DNA of 64,000 nucleotides. Origin: Maylandia zebra (Eukaryota > Chordata > Actinopteri > Cichliformes > Cichlidae). The stretch lies in contig NC_135187.1 in the NCBI RefSeq assembly GCF_041146795.1, positions 2,724,556 to 2,788,555 of the forward strand, in the 5' to 3' direction. Of the stretch, positions 1-12,500 are shown piece after piece. The position numbers and the translations under genes are program-made. Position 1 is the first letter of the stretch, and each line of letters begins with the position of its first letter. The notes below the pieces were generated by a model. The model searched no databases. It was given only the letters and a program-made list of their open reading frames with translations, and had not been told where the DNA came from.

Positions 1-541
1 AGCCTGAGCAGGTCCAAATTGTGCAGATCTTAAGTTTAAGGTCATCTTCTTATGCACCTCTGAAGCATTTTTAGCACGGCTGTTAGTTTTAGATCCCACA
101 GTGGATCTTTGCAGTGTGTGCAAATCCTCTACAGCAATCCTTCAACGTGGTTTCATTTTCAGGATGTTACAGAAAGTCTCTGTGATGATGGTCGCATCCA
201 TGGTGACCACTTCATGTTCACAGTAATTCAGCAGTTCATAGAAATCAGACGTTTGTGGCCTTTGCACCCAGATGAAACCAAATGTATGTTTTCAGTCTAG
301 TTGACTGCTAAACAAATCTCGTCATTAGTTATGAAAATGTGAGTTTAGTCCTCGTTTCTTTTTATTAGCTAATAAAGTCGAGCTTGTCTTTTTTCTTGTT
401 TCCTGTCTTTAGTTTCAGTTGTTGCTTTGGGAGTTTTGTGAAGCTTTTGAAATGATTTTTAAGAAGTGTGGAAATGAATATGAAATGATCCTGTTTTGTT
501 GTCCTGCTTTCTCCTCTTTTGTCCCTTCCTCTCTCTGTAAG
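1..541. other. Carmil1 intron sequence at window edge, no exon recognised
   Basis: The first recognisable carmil1 coding exon starts at about 546. No piece of the preceding PH-like domain could be found to its left, so this stretch is read as intron. A short open frame at 109-300 shows no family resemblance and no splice context. The segment from about 30 to 290 has an even base composition that could be an old dispersed repeat, but I do not recognise one. Confidence 0.5.
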
Positions 542-545
542 GAAG

Positions 546-3500
546 GAAGATGATGAGGAAGTTAAACTTGAATCCCCCGGACAGGCTGGCAGCCCTGCAG
601 GCCATCTGGGACGAGCAGGCGTCAGCTGACCTGGGACCGTGCGGTACATCATCATCACTCACTTCCCAGTTACACCAATTCACATGTTTAAAGTGTCTGT
701 GCTTATTCGCTGCTGTCATGTGATTCTTTGCAGGCGGCTTCTCCCATCAGTACTGGTGTGTGTGTGATTACCTCCGCCAGCCGTACAGAGAGGAAGTCCA
801 GTGGGTCGGTGCTGCTCGCTGGAATCATTACTCTTTTTAATCTGATGAACTTTGTTTCCTCTCTTTCGTCTGTAGTCATCAGCTTCTTTTCTTATCTGCC
901 GCTTTCTGTTTTTCACTGATACCTTTTCCATCTTTTTTTCTTCGCCTGCTTCTCTCCAGATGTTTTTACTGTGATGTCACAGCCATGTTGAAGCAATAAC
1001 TCAGATTCTTGTCACATCTGCTGGAGCTGCGTGTTTCTGCTCTTTTTTTAAGTTTGTGGTTTCTTTCCTCTCAGCCTCACGTCTTTTCTTGTTGTCACCA
1101 GGATGTGGACACCATCTATCTCACTCAGGACACCAAAGAGCTCAACCTGCAGGACTTTGTTCATCTGGACAACAAGTACTGAAACCACTCAACACCTCAT
1201 TATGTATCGAGAGTGACTTTGAATATGGGGGGACCAGTTTGATCTTCATTTTTTATGTGCAGTATCAACGCATTTAATTACAGATTCAGCTGTTTTGTTG
1301 TTGACGCTTCAAAAGGACTCTTGGCATCACATTTTTCATTGTGCTGGGTGAATGAGGTGTAAACTTTCAGGTCAACGTCAGCAGCAGTATTTGATGTCCT
1401 TTTTTCTGTGTCACTGTGTGGAATAAGTGAAGGTAATGAAGGCACATTTTTGTCCTTTCAGGGATTTGATTCCAATCATTACAGTTCTGGAGTACAACCA
1501 GTGGTTCACTAAGCTCTCCACCAAAGACTACAAACTGGTAACATCCTGCACAAATCCCGCTTTACCTGTGACATAAAACATCCACACATGGCCTCCTGTG
1601 TTTTTATCATAATGTTAAAAATCCTTCGCTATATAATAAAAATTCTTTATTTATTTTTATGTGACTGGGATTCAGTTTAAGACCCGAGTCTGTTTTGTCT
1701 GTTTCAGCCGACAGATGTGTGCGACCAGATTTTGAGAGTGGTGGCTCGATCGAGCCGGCTGGAGGAGCTGGTGCTGGACAATGCTGGGCTCAAAAGGTCA
1801 GAGGTCAAATAAGAGAGCCAGGCACATGTGATTTGTGCTCATTTTCCGTTCTTCCATATTCTCCACATTTGTCAGTAAAGAATAAAAAGAGACCCCGACT
1901 GACCGATCTGCATTGTTGTTGCTCGTGTTGAGACTCTGTTAACAAAATCTTGCTAAGCCTGCTCGCTCTTCTTCTCCTGCAGTGATTTTGCTCAGAAACT
2001 GGCCGGCGCTTTGGCACACAACCCCGCCTCCACACTTCAAACACTCAATCTGAGCAACAACTCGCTGGAGGACAAAGGTTAAAAAATGTGTACACACACA
2101 GACACACACACACTACAGGCCGTGACGTATCAGCACGCCCTTAAACATCCCAGGAATACAAAAGAGGCGATGTTCTCGTAGAGCATTACTTCATTTGTTA
2201 TTGTCCCGGATGAGAACTGGCATTAATTTCACTTCTCATTATGTTTAATTTTTTTTCATCTGTTAAACATTTGTTCAGAGTTCTGTTATCCGTCTCCCTA
2301 CGGGGCTTCCAGCTGCAGTCAGGCGCCCTCTGGTGGTCATTTCTTTAGCACTTTAAAGTCTAACGCACAGGTGTCGAACTCCAGGCCTCGAGGGCCAGTG
2401 TCCTGCAGGTTTTAGATGTGTCCTTGATGCAACACAGCTGATTCAAATGACTAAATTACCTCCTCAACATGTCTTGACGTTCTCCAGAGGCCTGGTAATG
2501 AACTGATCATTTGATTCAGGTGTGTTGACCCAGGGTTAGATCTAAAACCTGCAGGGCACCGGCCCTCGAGGCCTGGAGTTGGACATCCCTGGTCTAATGA
2601 CTTCAAATACTGATGTTTGTTTCCTGCAGGTGTTGCAGCTCTGAGCGCTCAGTTTGCCAAACTGCCCATGGGTCTAAAGCACGTGAACCTCTCCAGGACT
2701 TCCATGTCTCCTAAAGGTGAACAAACACAGGGACACTGAGAAGACGTCCTATTTTGTGAATTCTTACCTTTTTTTTTTTTTTTTTTAAGTGTGCGTTGTT
2801 GTCATCATTTTCAGGTGTAAACAGCCTCTGTCAGGCTCTCTGCGCCAACCCGATTGTGGCCTCCACCCTCACACACCTCGATCTGTCGGGAAACTCCCTC
2901 CGAGGGGACGACCTCCCGGTATGCAGTCATCCTCGCCACCGCATCTCGTATCAAACGCCAGGCTGGGCAACACTCGAGCTACAGTCACAGTTTGTGTTTT
3001 TTGTCTTCACAGAACCTTCACAGCTTCCTGAGTCACTCAAACGTCCTGGAAACCCTCGATCTGTCCAATAGCGACTGCTGTCTGGAGCAGGTCGGAACAA
3101 CTTTAAAACTAAAAAGTCGGGCTCTGTGGTTCCATCGCGTTCTGATTATGTTTTTCTTCATCGTTTGTTATTGTGCTTAGGTGTGTTCGTCCCTGCTCAG
3201 AGGATCTTTGAAGCACCTTTCTGTCCTCAACATGTCAAAAACAGTCTTTTCTCACAGGTCAGATGTTAATAATGATGCACCTTAGTGTGATGTCTCTGCA
3301 GATATCCAATCTGATCACAAATGATGCATTCATTTCTCTTTTGATTTCTCCTTCAGCAAATCTTATCCAACAGTTGTTTTGTCACTTGACATTTATCGAT
3401 GTGTTGATGCACGTGTCCTCACAGGAAGTGTAAAGATATCCCTCCGTCCTTTAAGCAGTTCTTCAGCTCTGCTCAGGCTCTGACGTCCGTCAGTCTGTCA

Positions 3501-6500
3501 GGAACCAAGCTGCCTCTGGAGGCTCTGAAGTAAGACTGTGATTTAAACGACACATATTCTGTACACGTTTCACATGAAAGCAAATTCGTCTCTGAAGCGG
3601 TTTGACGCTGAAGTAAGTGCTTCAGTCGCTTTGGTCATGTTTGAGCGTAACAGGTCTCCTGTTAGTGTTTTCAGTATAACGTTTAGCTGATTTCTGGAAA
3701 CCTCAGGGATGTGTTGCTGTTCACACAGAGACAGATGTTAATAAAAGGAAGGATAACCTGGAAAAAGTGACACTGATGTCTGTAAGTCACACTCGCTGAT
3801 TCATTTGTGTCTCTGCAGATCTTTGCTGTTGGGACTCGGCTGCAACCCGAACCTCAGCGACGTGTCTCTGGACCTCAGCTGCTGTGAGGTAAGACTGCAG
3901 CACGCTGCGTGAGTGTGGAGGCTACATGTTGTTGTGATTTGTTCTACACAGATAAAGTAAACTGGAAGTATTGGAAAAGTGTTTACAGCGACTGTCTTCT
4001 GCTCCAGCTGCGTTCTGGAGGCTCCCAGATCCTGGAGGGTTGTATTGCTGAGATTCCCAACATTACCAGTCTGGATATTTCTGACAATGGTGTGGAAATT
4101 TTACTTTTAGTATTAAAGCTGCTCCTGTACTTGCTTTGAGTGTGATCTTGGTTCATTCATGTTTCCGTGCTGCCTCACGCAGGCCTGGATATGGATCTGA
4201 CCACCCTGCTCGTGTGGCTGGCCAAGAACCGCTCCATCAGGCATCTTTCACTGGGCAAAAACTTTAACAACATCAAGACCAAGTGGGTGACAGACAAGCC
4301 ACAAACATGGGTTTGCACTCTTTGTTTCACTGCGGCACAATTACTCACCTGGTAACGTTTCCTACAGGAATGTGGCTCAGGTCCTGGACAATCTGGTTCA
4401 TATGATTCAAGAAGAGGAATCCGTAAGAAACTTTAAACACTAAATTCGTGTTTAAGGCTTTAAATTCATCCTGTTTTGATTTTAAACACTCAAAATGTGT
4501 CCGTTGCGTCCCCGTTTGCAGCCGCTGACCTCGCTGTCCCTGGCTGATTCCAAACTCAAGGCCGACCTCTCCATCGTCCTCAACGCTCTGGGCAGCAACA
4601 CCTCTCTGACCAAACTGGACATCAGTGGAAACTCCATGGGAGACATGGGGGCTAAGATTCTGGCCAAAGCCCTGCAGATCAACACTAAGCTCAGGTGAGC
4701 TCAGGTGTTTCATCTTTAACTCGTGTTGTGGTGAACATCAAGAAGTTGAAGAGGATTTTAATGTCCTACAGCGATGAGCGTGGGAATCTCAAAAACATCC
4801 TGACAATCTTTTCATTTCTAAAAGTTTCTCATAGAGGATACTAAAAGAGTTATTTTCCTTTTTTGGCTGATTAGTTTTTATATTTGTTTTGTATCTGCAG
4901 GACGTTAGTGTGGGACAGGAACAACCTGAGCCCGCAGGGGCTGCAGGATGTCGCTGCCGCTTTGGAGAAGTGAGTGTCCAGGAAGGCACAGCTGCCAGCT
5001 TTAAAGCCCAGCCCCGGCTTTGGTGTTGTGTGAGTGAATCAAATGTGGTTTTTCCCCATCAGGAACTACACCATCCGTTTCATGCCTGTTCCCATCATGG
5101 ATGCTGCTCAGGCGCTGAAGGCAAATCCAGAGAAGACGGAGGACGCCTTGTTCAAGGTTTTGGTTTTCTCTGTTTTGGTCGTGTAAAGATAATTTCTGTG
5201 TGATCTCACCGTGTGTTTCCTCGTGCAGATGGAGCAGTACCTGCTGAGGAACCACGAGACGCGTAAATACCTGCAGGAGCAGGCGTACAGACTGCAGCAG
5301 GGAATCGTCACCACCACCACACAGCAGGCAGGCGCAGCACAGATTTCTCTCTTGGTCTTTTGCAACAACTGTTGTGTGTTTAAGAAACAGATCTGTCAGA
5401 GAGGATGTATCTACAATAAAACCTCCCCCAGCACAGAGCGGCTGCAGAGGTGGTCAGGATCAAAGGAATGGCTTTGATCCTACTGCTTGAACTCAGACTT
5501 TACAAGTTTAAGAAACACAATGACACATTCAACAATTTGACTTAACAGTTTTATTGATTACAAAATACGCCATATCGGATTCATATCGGTATCGGCAGAT
5601 ATCCAAATTTATGATATCAGAATCGGTATCGTTCCATCTCTACTCTGTACTGACTTTTATTTAATTGTACAGATCAAAGGGACTTTAAATAATTAAAGTA
5701 TTCAAAATATCGCGTGCAGTGTTGTCTGACCTTTGACCTCTGTGATGCAGATGATGGACATGATGTGTGTGAGGGTGCAGGATCATCTGAACTCTCTGAG
5801 GTTCACAGAGACCAGCGCCGTTCAGGAGGACATGAAGGTGGCCGAGAACCTCATGAGGGATGCCAGAAACTCCAAAACCGTAAGAACGTGCAGCTCACCT
5901 CAGATCCACCAACACTAACAGCACAGCCTGTGTGCGGCATGGAGACCGACCCAGATGCTCCTCACTCATATCCTTTACTTTTTATCGCAGCTGCTTCCCA
6001 ACCTGTACCACCTGAAGAGTGCAGGCTCCACAGGTACGTGTGTCGGAGCTATTCAGGATAAACTGGAGTCGATGGCTGGAGAGATAGCTGCAGTGATGGA
6101 CGACCAGCTGCAGGTAAGAACGGCCATTTTTACCCCTGAAACGTGGCTCTAATCTCGGCTGTGTGACGGGAAAGCAAGTCGAGCCTTAAACTCTAACTCG
6201 CTCACCTCAGACGATGCTGAGGTCCATGGTGGAGGCTGCAGAGGCCCTGTGTCCTAATGTGATGAAGAAGAGCAGCCTTCGCCAGGAGCTGCTGAAGGCC
6301 GGTGCGGGGAGGATGACCATTCCTCGCAGCTTCGCCACCACCACGCTGCTGGAGCAGTCCGGGGTCGACATCATCAATAAGATCAGGTCTGAAATGCAAA
6401 CGAGGTTCCTTAAAAACACTTAAAGAGCTTCTGATCCTCAGCACACACACTTTTTTAAAATTGTAAAATCTTTTAATACCTTTTGATCTTAATATCCTGG

Positions 6501-9500
6501 GCACATGTGTAACACGTGTCTTATGTCGCCCGTGTGTGACAGTGAAGTGAAACTCGCCGTTGCCTCGTTTCTCTCTGATCGCATCGTGGATGAGATCCTG
6601 GAGTCTCTGTCCAGATCACAGCACACTCTGGTTGGTGTCCTCTTCACCTTCACCTCCACCACCTTTCTTTTTCTCCTCGTCGAGGTCTTCCTGGTTATCC
6701 CTCGTTATCTTTCTCTGGCTGTTTTCAGGCTGACCATCTGATCAGAAAGGACCAACCTCTGGTGCATCACAAGCCCCATTTGGAGATGGAAGTCTTAGAT
6801 GAGACAGTTCTGCAGCCAGAGAGCTACGACCAGGATCAGAACCAAGATCGGGGAAATGACCTGGACGATATGGACTCCATGGTAGGAAAACACTAGTATG
6901 AATGATGTGCTACGAATGTTTCAAAGTCATCAGTAACAGAGCACAAGCTTGCCACATGAAGCAGGATTTAAAGAAAACAGGTCTGTTAATCCGTTCAAAG
7001 TGATCTCCTTGGGCCCTGCCCCTCCCTGAGCCCCTCCCCCCGCCCCTCCCTGAGCCTGGTTCTGCTGGAGGTTTCTTCCTGTTAAAAGGGAGTTTTTCCT
7101 TCCCACTGTCACCAAAGTGCTTATTCACAGGGGGTCTTTTCTCTGTATCCATTATTTTAGGGTCTACCTTACAATATAAAGCACCTTGAAGCGACTGTTG
7201 TTGTGATTTGGAGCTTTATAAATAAAACTGAATTGAATTTCAAACATACAAACTTGAAGACAGAGGCAGGAGATCATTTTCTGCTCTGGGTCTAAACTTC
7301 TTACATCTACAACATGGAGGAGGAGAATTCACCTCGAAGAGTGAGACTTCCACAGATGTGTGTGAGTACAGCAGAGACCTGGGAGCGGTGTTAGCGCTGC
7401 GCTAGGAGGTCACCTTGATGGGTTAACAGCTAAGCCCAAATCTGCTGTGTTTGTTTTTATGGCTGTACTCGTGAGAGTTTCACGTATTTGTGTGACAATA
7501 AAAAAAATAATGATTAACAAAAATACTTTGCTGTTTAGATGATACCCAAGTCCAAGAGGAAGAGCATTCTGGTCAGGATGCTGAGGCCCGTGTCTGTGGC
7601 GTTTGGTAAGTAACATGTTGAGTCAGGCGCCGGTGACCCTTTGAACCTGGAGGAGGTGGGAAATAAACAGTATGGAGACAGTCGGAAAGCATTTCATCCA
7701 GACGGGGAAAAGTGAACTAGATAAACAAATCTACTCATTACTGTTAGTCACTGATGAGACTGACGTCTAAGCATGTAGAAACTCTTCAAAATAAAATATA
7801 ATACAGCTCCTTATAAGGCTTTAGACCAGGGGTGTCAAACATCAGGCTCGCGGACCAGAATCAGCCTGGCAGAAGTGAAGAAGGACACAGATTTGAACTG
7901 TATTTTCATAAGTTTACAATCTGTCTTCTAGTTGTTTCATGTCTTGTGTATCCAGTATCATGGGACAAAATATAACACAACATCTTAGCGTGAGGACCTG
8001 CTGCGGTGGTATTTGACTTGTTCGATCTTGACTTGTCTTTTTGAAATTCCCATGAGGCTTTGCTTCCTTCTGTCCTTCTGTCTTTGCCTGTCAGAGTTGG
8101 AGTTTGACCTCGACAAAGCTCTGGAAGAGGTACCTATCCACGTCGAGGACCCTCCTCTTCCTTCTCCTTCACAGCTGGACAGAACATCAGCGTACTACGA
8201 AGACCTCCCCCCTCCCCCGACTCCACAGGACGCAAAATCTGCCCCGCTGGCCGAGCTGCCGCCCATGGAGCACAAAACTCTGGAACATCACACCAAATTC
8301 CGGCCAAAACCCAAGAGGACGAAACCCGCTCGGCCACACGTAGGTCTCTAACATCCCCAAATCGACCCTGGGATGGATGTTTGGGATTTGTTTTGTGAGT
8401 CCTTTTAGTGTAAACTCATCATCAAATAATTGAGCTCTGTTTGTCTCTTTCAGCGGGAGGCCACGGGCGGCTCGGCGCCACAGGAAGCAGAGCCGAACAG
8501 CATCATGGGAAAGCTGGACGAGGGCTTGGATGACTTCTTCTCCAAGAAAGTCATTAAACTCGGCTTCAAGTGAGCATCGTGCCAAAACTGTTTTACATAT
8601 TTTCACTCTTTAAGTAATCTTACTTTTAAAAGTAACTTATTACAATAGTAACAGTTCATTACGTTACCTGAAAACAGCAGTTTGCTAAAGTACAAATATG
8701 CACATCTTTGTATTTAGCTTGGCGACCGAGGCTCAGGGGGTTGGGAAGCTCATCTTGTAACCGGAAGGTTGCCGGTTCGATCCCCAGCTCTGTCTGCCAT
8801 GGTCGTTGTGTCCTTGAGCAAGACACTTCACCTACCGCCTACTGGTGATGGCCAGAGGGGCGTGATTTAGCAGCCTGGCTTCTGTCAGTCTGCCCCAGGG
8901 CAGCTGTGGCTACAACTGTAGCTGCCTCCACCAGTGTGTGAATGTGAGAGTGAATGAACAGTGGAATTGTAAAGCGCTTTGAGGGCCTCGAAAAGCACTA
9001 TATAAATGCAATCCATTATTATTATTATTGTTAGCCAGATGGTGTAAAGCCTACCGTGCATTTACCTTTGACTGTAGGCTAAATACAGGCTGGAGGACGT
9101 TTTGCAGATGTTAGAGACCTGCATGTGACCAGCTGGGATTTGTCCTCTTGAGTTTTGGATAGTGGCAGATGCATGTATTGGTTGGATTTCCTCCACCTCG
9201 TCCTCATCTGGTGCTAAACAGCTGTAGGATTGGATATTTTCCAGTCCTACAGCTGTTCAGCTCCATGTCGAGAAGTCAAAGAGACGTAAACATTGTTTTC
9301 CCTTTTTTTTGTGACATTAAAGTGATCATTTCCCAAATTCAGTTGGTCATGTTGGTTAAGGTTTTCTTATAATTTGAACATGTTTGGCATCAAATTCACT
9401 TTTGAGACTTTAGATTTTCTCATTTTGATCATCTCCAGAATTCCCTCTGGGAAAGGTTCGTCCACCAGCACTCAGGAAGGATCGGATAAAAAACGTGAAT

Positions 9501-12500
9501 CCAGGAAGAGTGGTTTCTTTAATCTCATCAAACGAACGTCCCGTTCAGAGAAGAGCCATGGATCTGCCGCCATCACCCCACCTCAAGCTGCCTCTTCTGC
9601 CACAGCTGCACCCCTTTCCCCGTGTCCAGTGACTTGGGAGACGACACCGGCATCTCCCACATCACCTGTGAAAATCTGTCCCATTGTGCCGGAGCCCGAG
9701 CAGGAACCCCACAGGTCTCACTCTTCGAACCACACAGATTCTGAGATTGAGGCGTCTCCAGCTGCCACCGAACCTGCAGAGGAGGAGAAAGAAAAGAAGA
9801 ACGTGGAGAGTAAGGAGAACCTGGAGAAGACAGAGCATCTGGAGAAAGTGGAGAAGAAGGGAAACCCCCATAAACCCCGTCACATCGGAGTTCCTATGAT
9901 GAGAATGGACCTGATGGCTGAGATGAAGGCCAGGCAGGAGAGAATGGCTGGGAAGAAAGTAGGTGGAGTTTAAAGTTTGGATGCATCATTATCCAAAATA
10001 TAAGACATGAATGTTCATGGGGTGGACAAAATAATAGGAACAGACCAGTACCACATTACTGCTGAGTGCAGCTACAGTAGTAAAGTAGATTTATCGTCAG
10101 AACTCGTCAGAATGATGCAGCGACGTAAGCCGAGCTGCAGATGTTCCTAATGAAAAGGCCAGTAGGAGCGCACTCAGTGACTGAATATAAAAATGTCTTT
10201 CTCTGGTTTCAGACGGAGGCAGCTCACGCACAGGACAAGGTGGACGGTGACAAAGGTTTGTGTCTTTATCATCTTACCTTCAGATGAGGCTGAACATGAA
10301 AGGCGGGGCTCCACATGAAATTTGAAATGCCATGAAAAATGTGATGTTTCAAGCGTGCTGGCTCTGTGCTGACGGTGCTGTCAATCGTCTTCCTGCAGCC
10401 AAGTCAGAAGTCCATCCCGCCGTGCCAGCAGACACTGATGAATCTAAACCAGAGCCATCACCCAGGGCTAAGCCATCTGGTGTCACCCCCAAACCACCCC
10501 AGGCTACCAAAGCACCCCTGGTAGCCTGCACCTCTGGACCCCTCAGCCCAGCTAGCCGCCGACCAAGCAGCACCTACGTCTCTGGTAAGCAGGGAGAGGG
10601 CGAAGCCACCACTTTGAAGCTGAAAAATATATGCAGTTCCCATTTAAAACCAGACTAAGTGTCTGACTGGTTGATTCCTCTGTGTGTCAGATGAATGTGG
10701 CAGTGCTCCAACGGGCAGCTTGTCTCCCAAAGCACCACTTCCTGCTCCTCGCCTGAAGAGGGCACCATCAGAACAGGAGCGAGCGAGTACCAGCAGCAAC
10801 CCTGCAGAAGCTCACTCTCCTCAGAAGGGTTAGTACCTACAGCACTGTGCAAAAGTCTTGAGTCACTCTGATTTCTTTATATTTTTCTTTCAAGCCACCG
10901 GACCTCCTTATACTTGTTTTCATTGTTTTTCATTGGACACCGTCATTTTCGGTCCAGTCCTGGATGATCTCGTCACAGCTGATGAGACCGATGGACAGAA
11001 AAGTGCCGTCATACTTTGGTCCACCGTGCAGTACCGTCTGCACATTTTTCAGCAGAACAATGATCCCACATACGATACCAGTGCAGTAAAACCACTATGG
11101 GTCATGGATCGGCCTCCCCAGAGCATGATTGAAGCAGCACATCTTGGTTTCCTTTGCATGGATCAGATGTTTCAATAAATCGCAGCACTTATTTTTCATT
11201 ATCCTGGTAAAATGTAAAGAAATGAGGCGTCACACAAGACTCATATATGTAAAACCTTTCAATAAACAATTTAAGATAATCAATCTTTATTAAAAGGCAT
11301 CAATCTCAGTCAATAAACATTATAGTTCAGGTATTATTTATTTATTACTTATTTTTTATTGATAAGGTGGTTTAAATTCGGCACAGATGGTCACTCAGAC
11401 GATGTCAGACAGCCACGGCTGCTGAGACGCTTCCCTGCGATGAAGGCTGCATGACTCGCCGCTCTGGCAAAGCACAACACTTAATTTACCAGGTTCCTGC
11501 ATGTTTAATGGAGGCTTCCAGGGCCGTGTTTGACGCCTCCACACGCCACACATGTTACGTCTGAAGCGATGGTCTGTCACACTTAAAGCAGATGCGTTCA
11601 ATCCCAGCCTGTACTTGATACGTCCAAATGTCACTGTGCGGGGGATTTGGTAGTTTAATGCTTTAGTTGTGTAATTAACGCTCACAGGGACTCAGTGTTT
11701 TTCCTTAAAACAGCGACTCAGCTGCGTGATAAGAAAAAAAGACGACTTCTCTTCTTTTTTTAATTGTTGTGTAAAAAGATGTGATTTTAAAGTCAAAGAG
11801 ACGAGAAGAAAAGGTCATTTGTACGTTTCGAGGACAGTTTATTGCACTCTTCAGAGTGAGTGTGTTTCAGCTGATGAAGCGTTGCAGAATATCTCAGTGT
11901 GAACCGCAGAGTTGTTGTTTTAACCTCGTTCAATATTTTATTTTTAAAGCAAACTTACACCCACTAGCTTTAGGATCACCACAATCCTCTTCTTTGGAAT
12001 CTAAACTATCAGAGCTCAGCAGCTAATGCTAAAAAGTTTAATCATCAGTTTGCATCCACGTGTTTAATGGGTGCAGATACATGCAACCCTGCACATTAGC
12101 ACACAAATATTATACCAATTATATATTCACGAAAACTTAAGGAAAGACTGATCTGTTCGTACAATAAGATGTGTAATTTGTCCAATATTATTCTCAGAAG
12201 ATGTCTTAAAAGGCACCGACACCAGCAAACACAGAGCAGAGGTCCAGTGGAGGTCGGGACGCCTGTCAATCAAACGGCCTGCGGCAGTTATGCTAAACTG
12301 CTTTAAAATTTACTCAATAATAAAAAAGCTTTTTTAAAATCATCCACTATGAAGTTATATTGGAAAGATTATTGAGACACTTTTTGCATCAAGCTGTAAA
12401 CAAACTTTGCATTTTAACAGAAGAGGCTTTGGGGATGGAGCCGCACCTTCAAGTGGCCATTAGAGGAACTGCACTTTATTTATTTCCTTAATTTTCATTA

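Noticed and set aside
7313..7372. Possible extra carmil1 exon with MEEENSPRR and a GTGAGT donor
   Set aside because: No good acceptor lies in the expected phase and no counterpart is known at this point in the protein.
8740..8830. tRNA gene suggested by A- and B-box words
   Set aside because: The sequence does not fold as a full tRNA and continues into a SINE body shared with 55475-55755.
10858..11178. 106-codon frame as a carmil1 exon or gene
   Set aside because: Its QQNNDP and PPQS words are those of a decayed Tc1 transposase.
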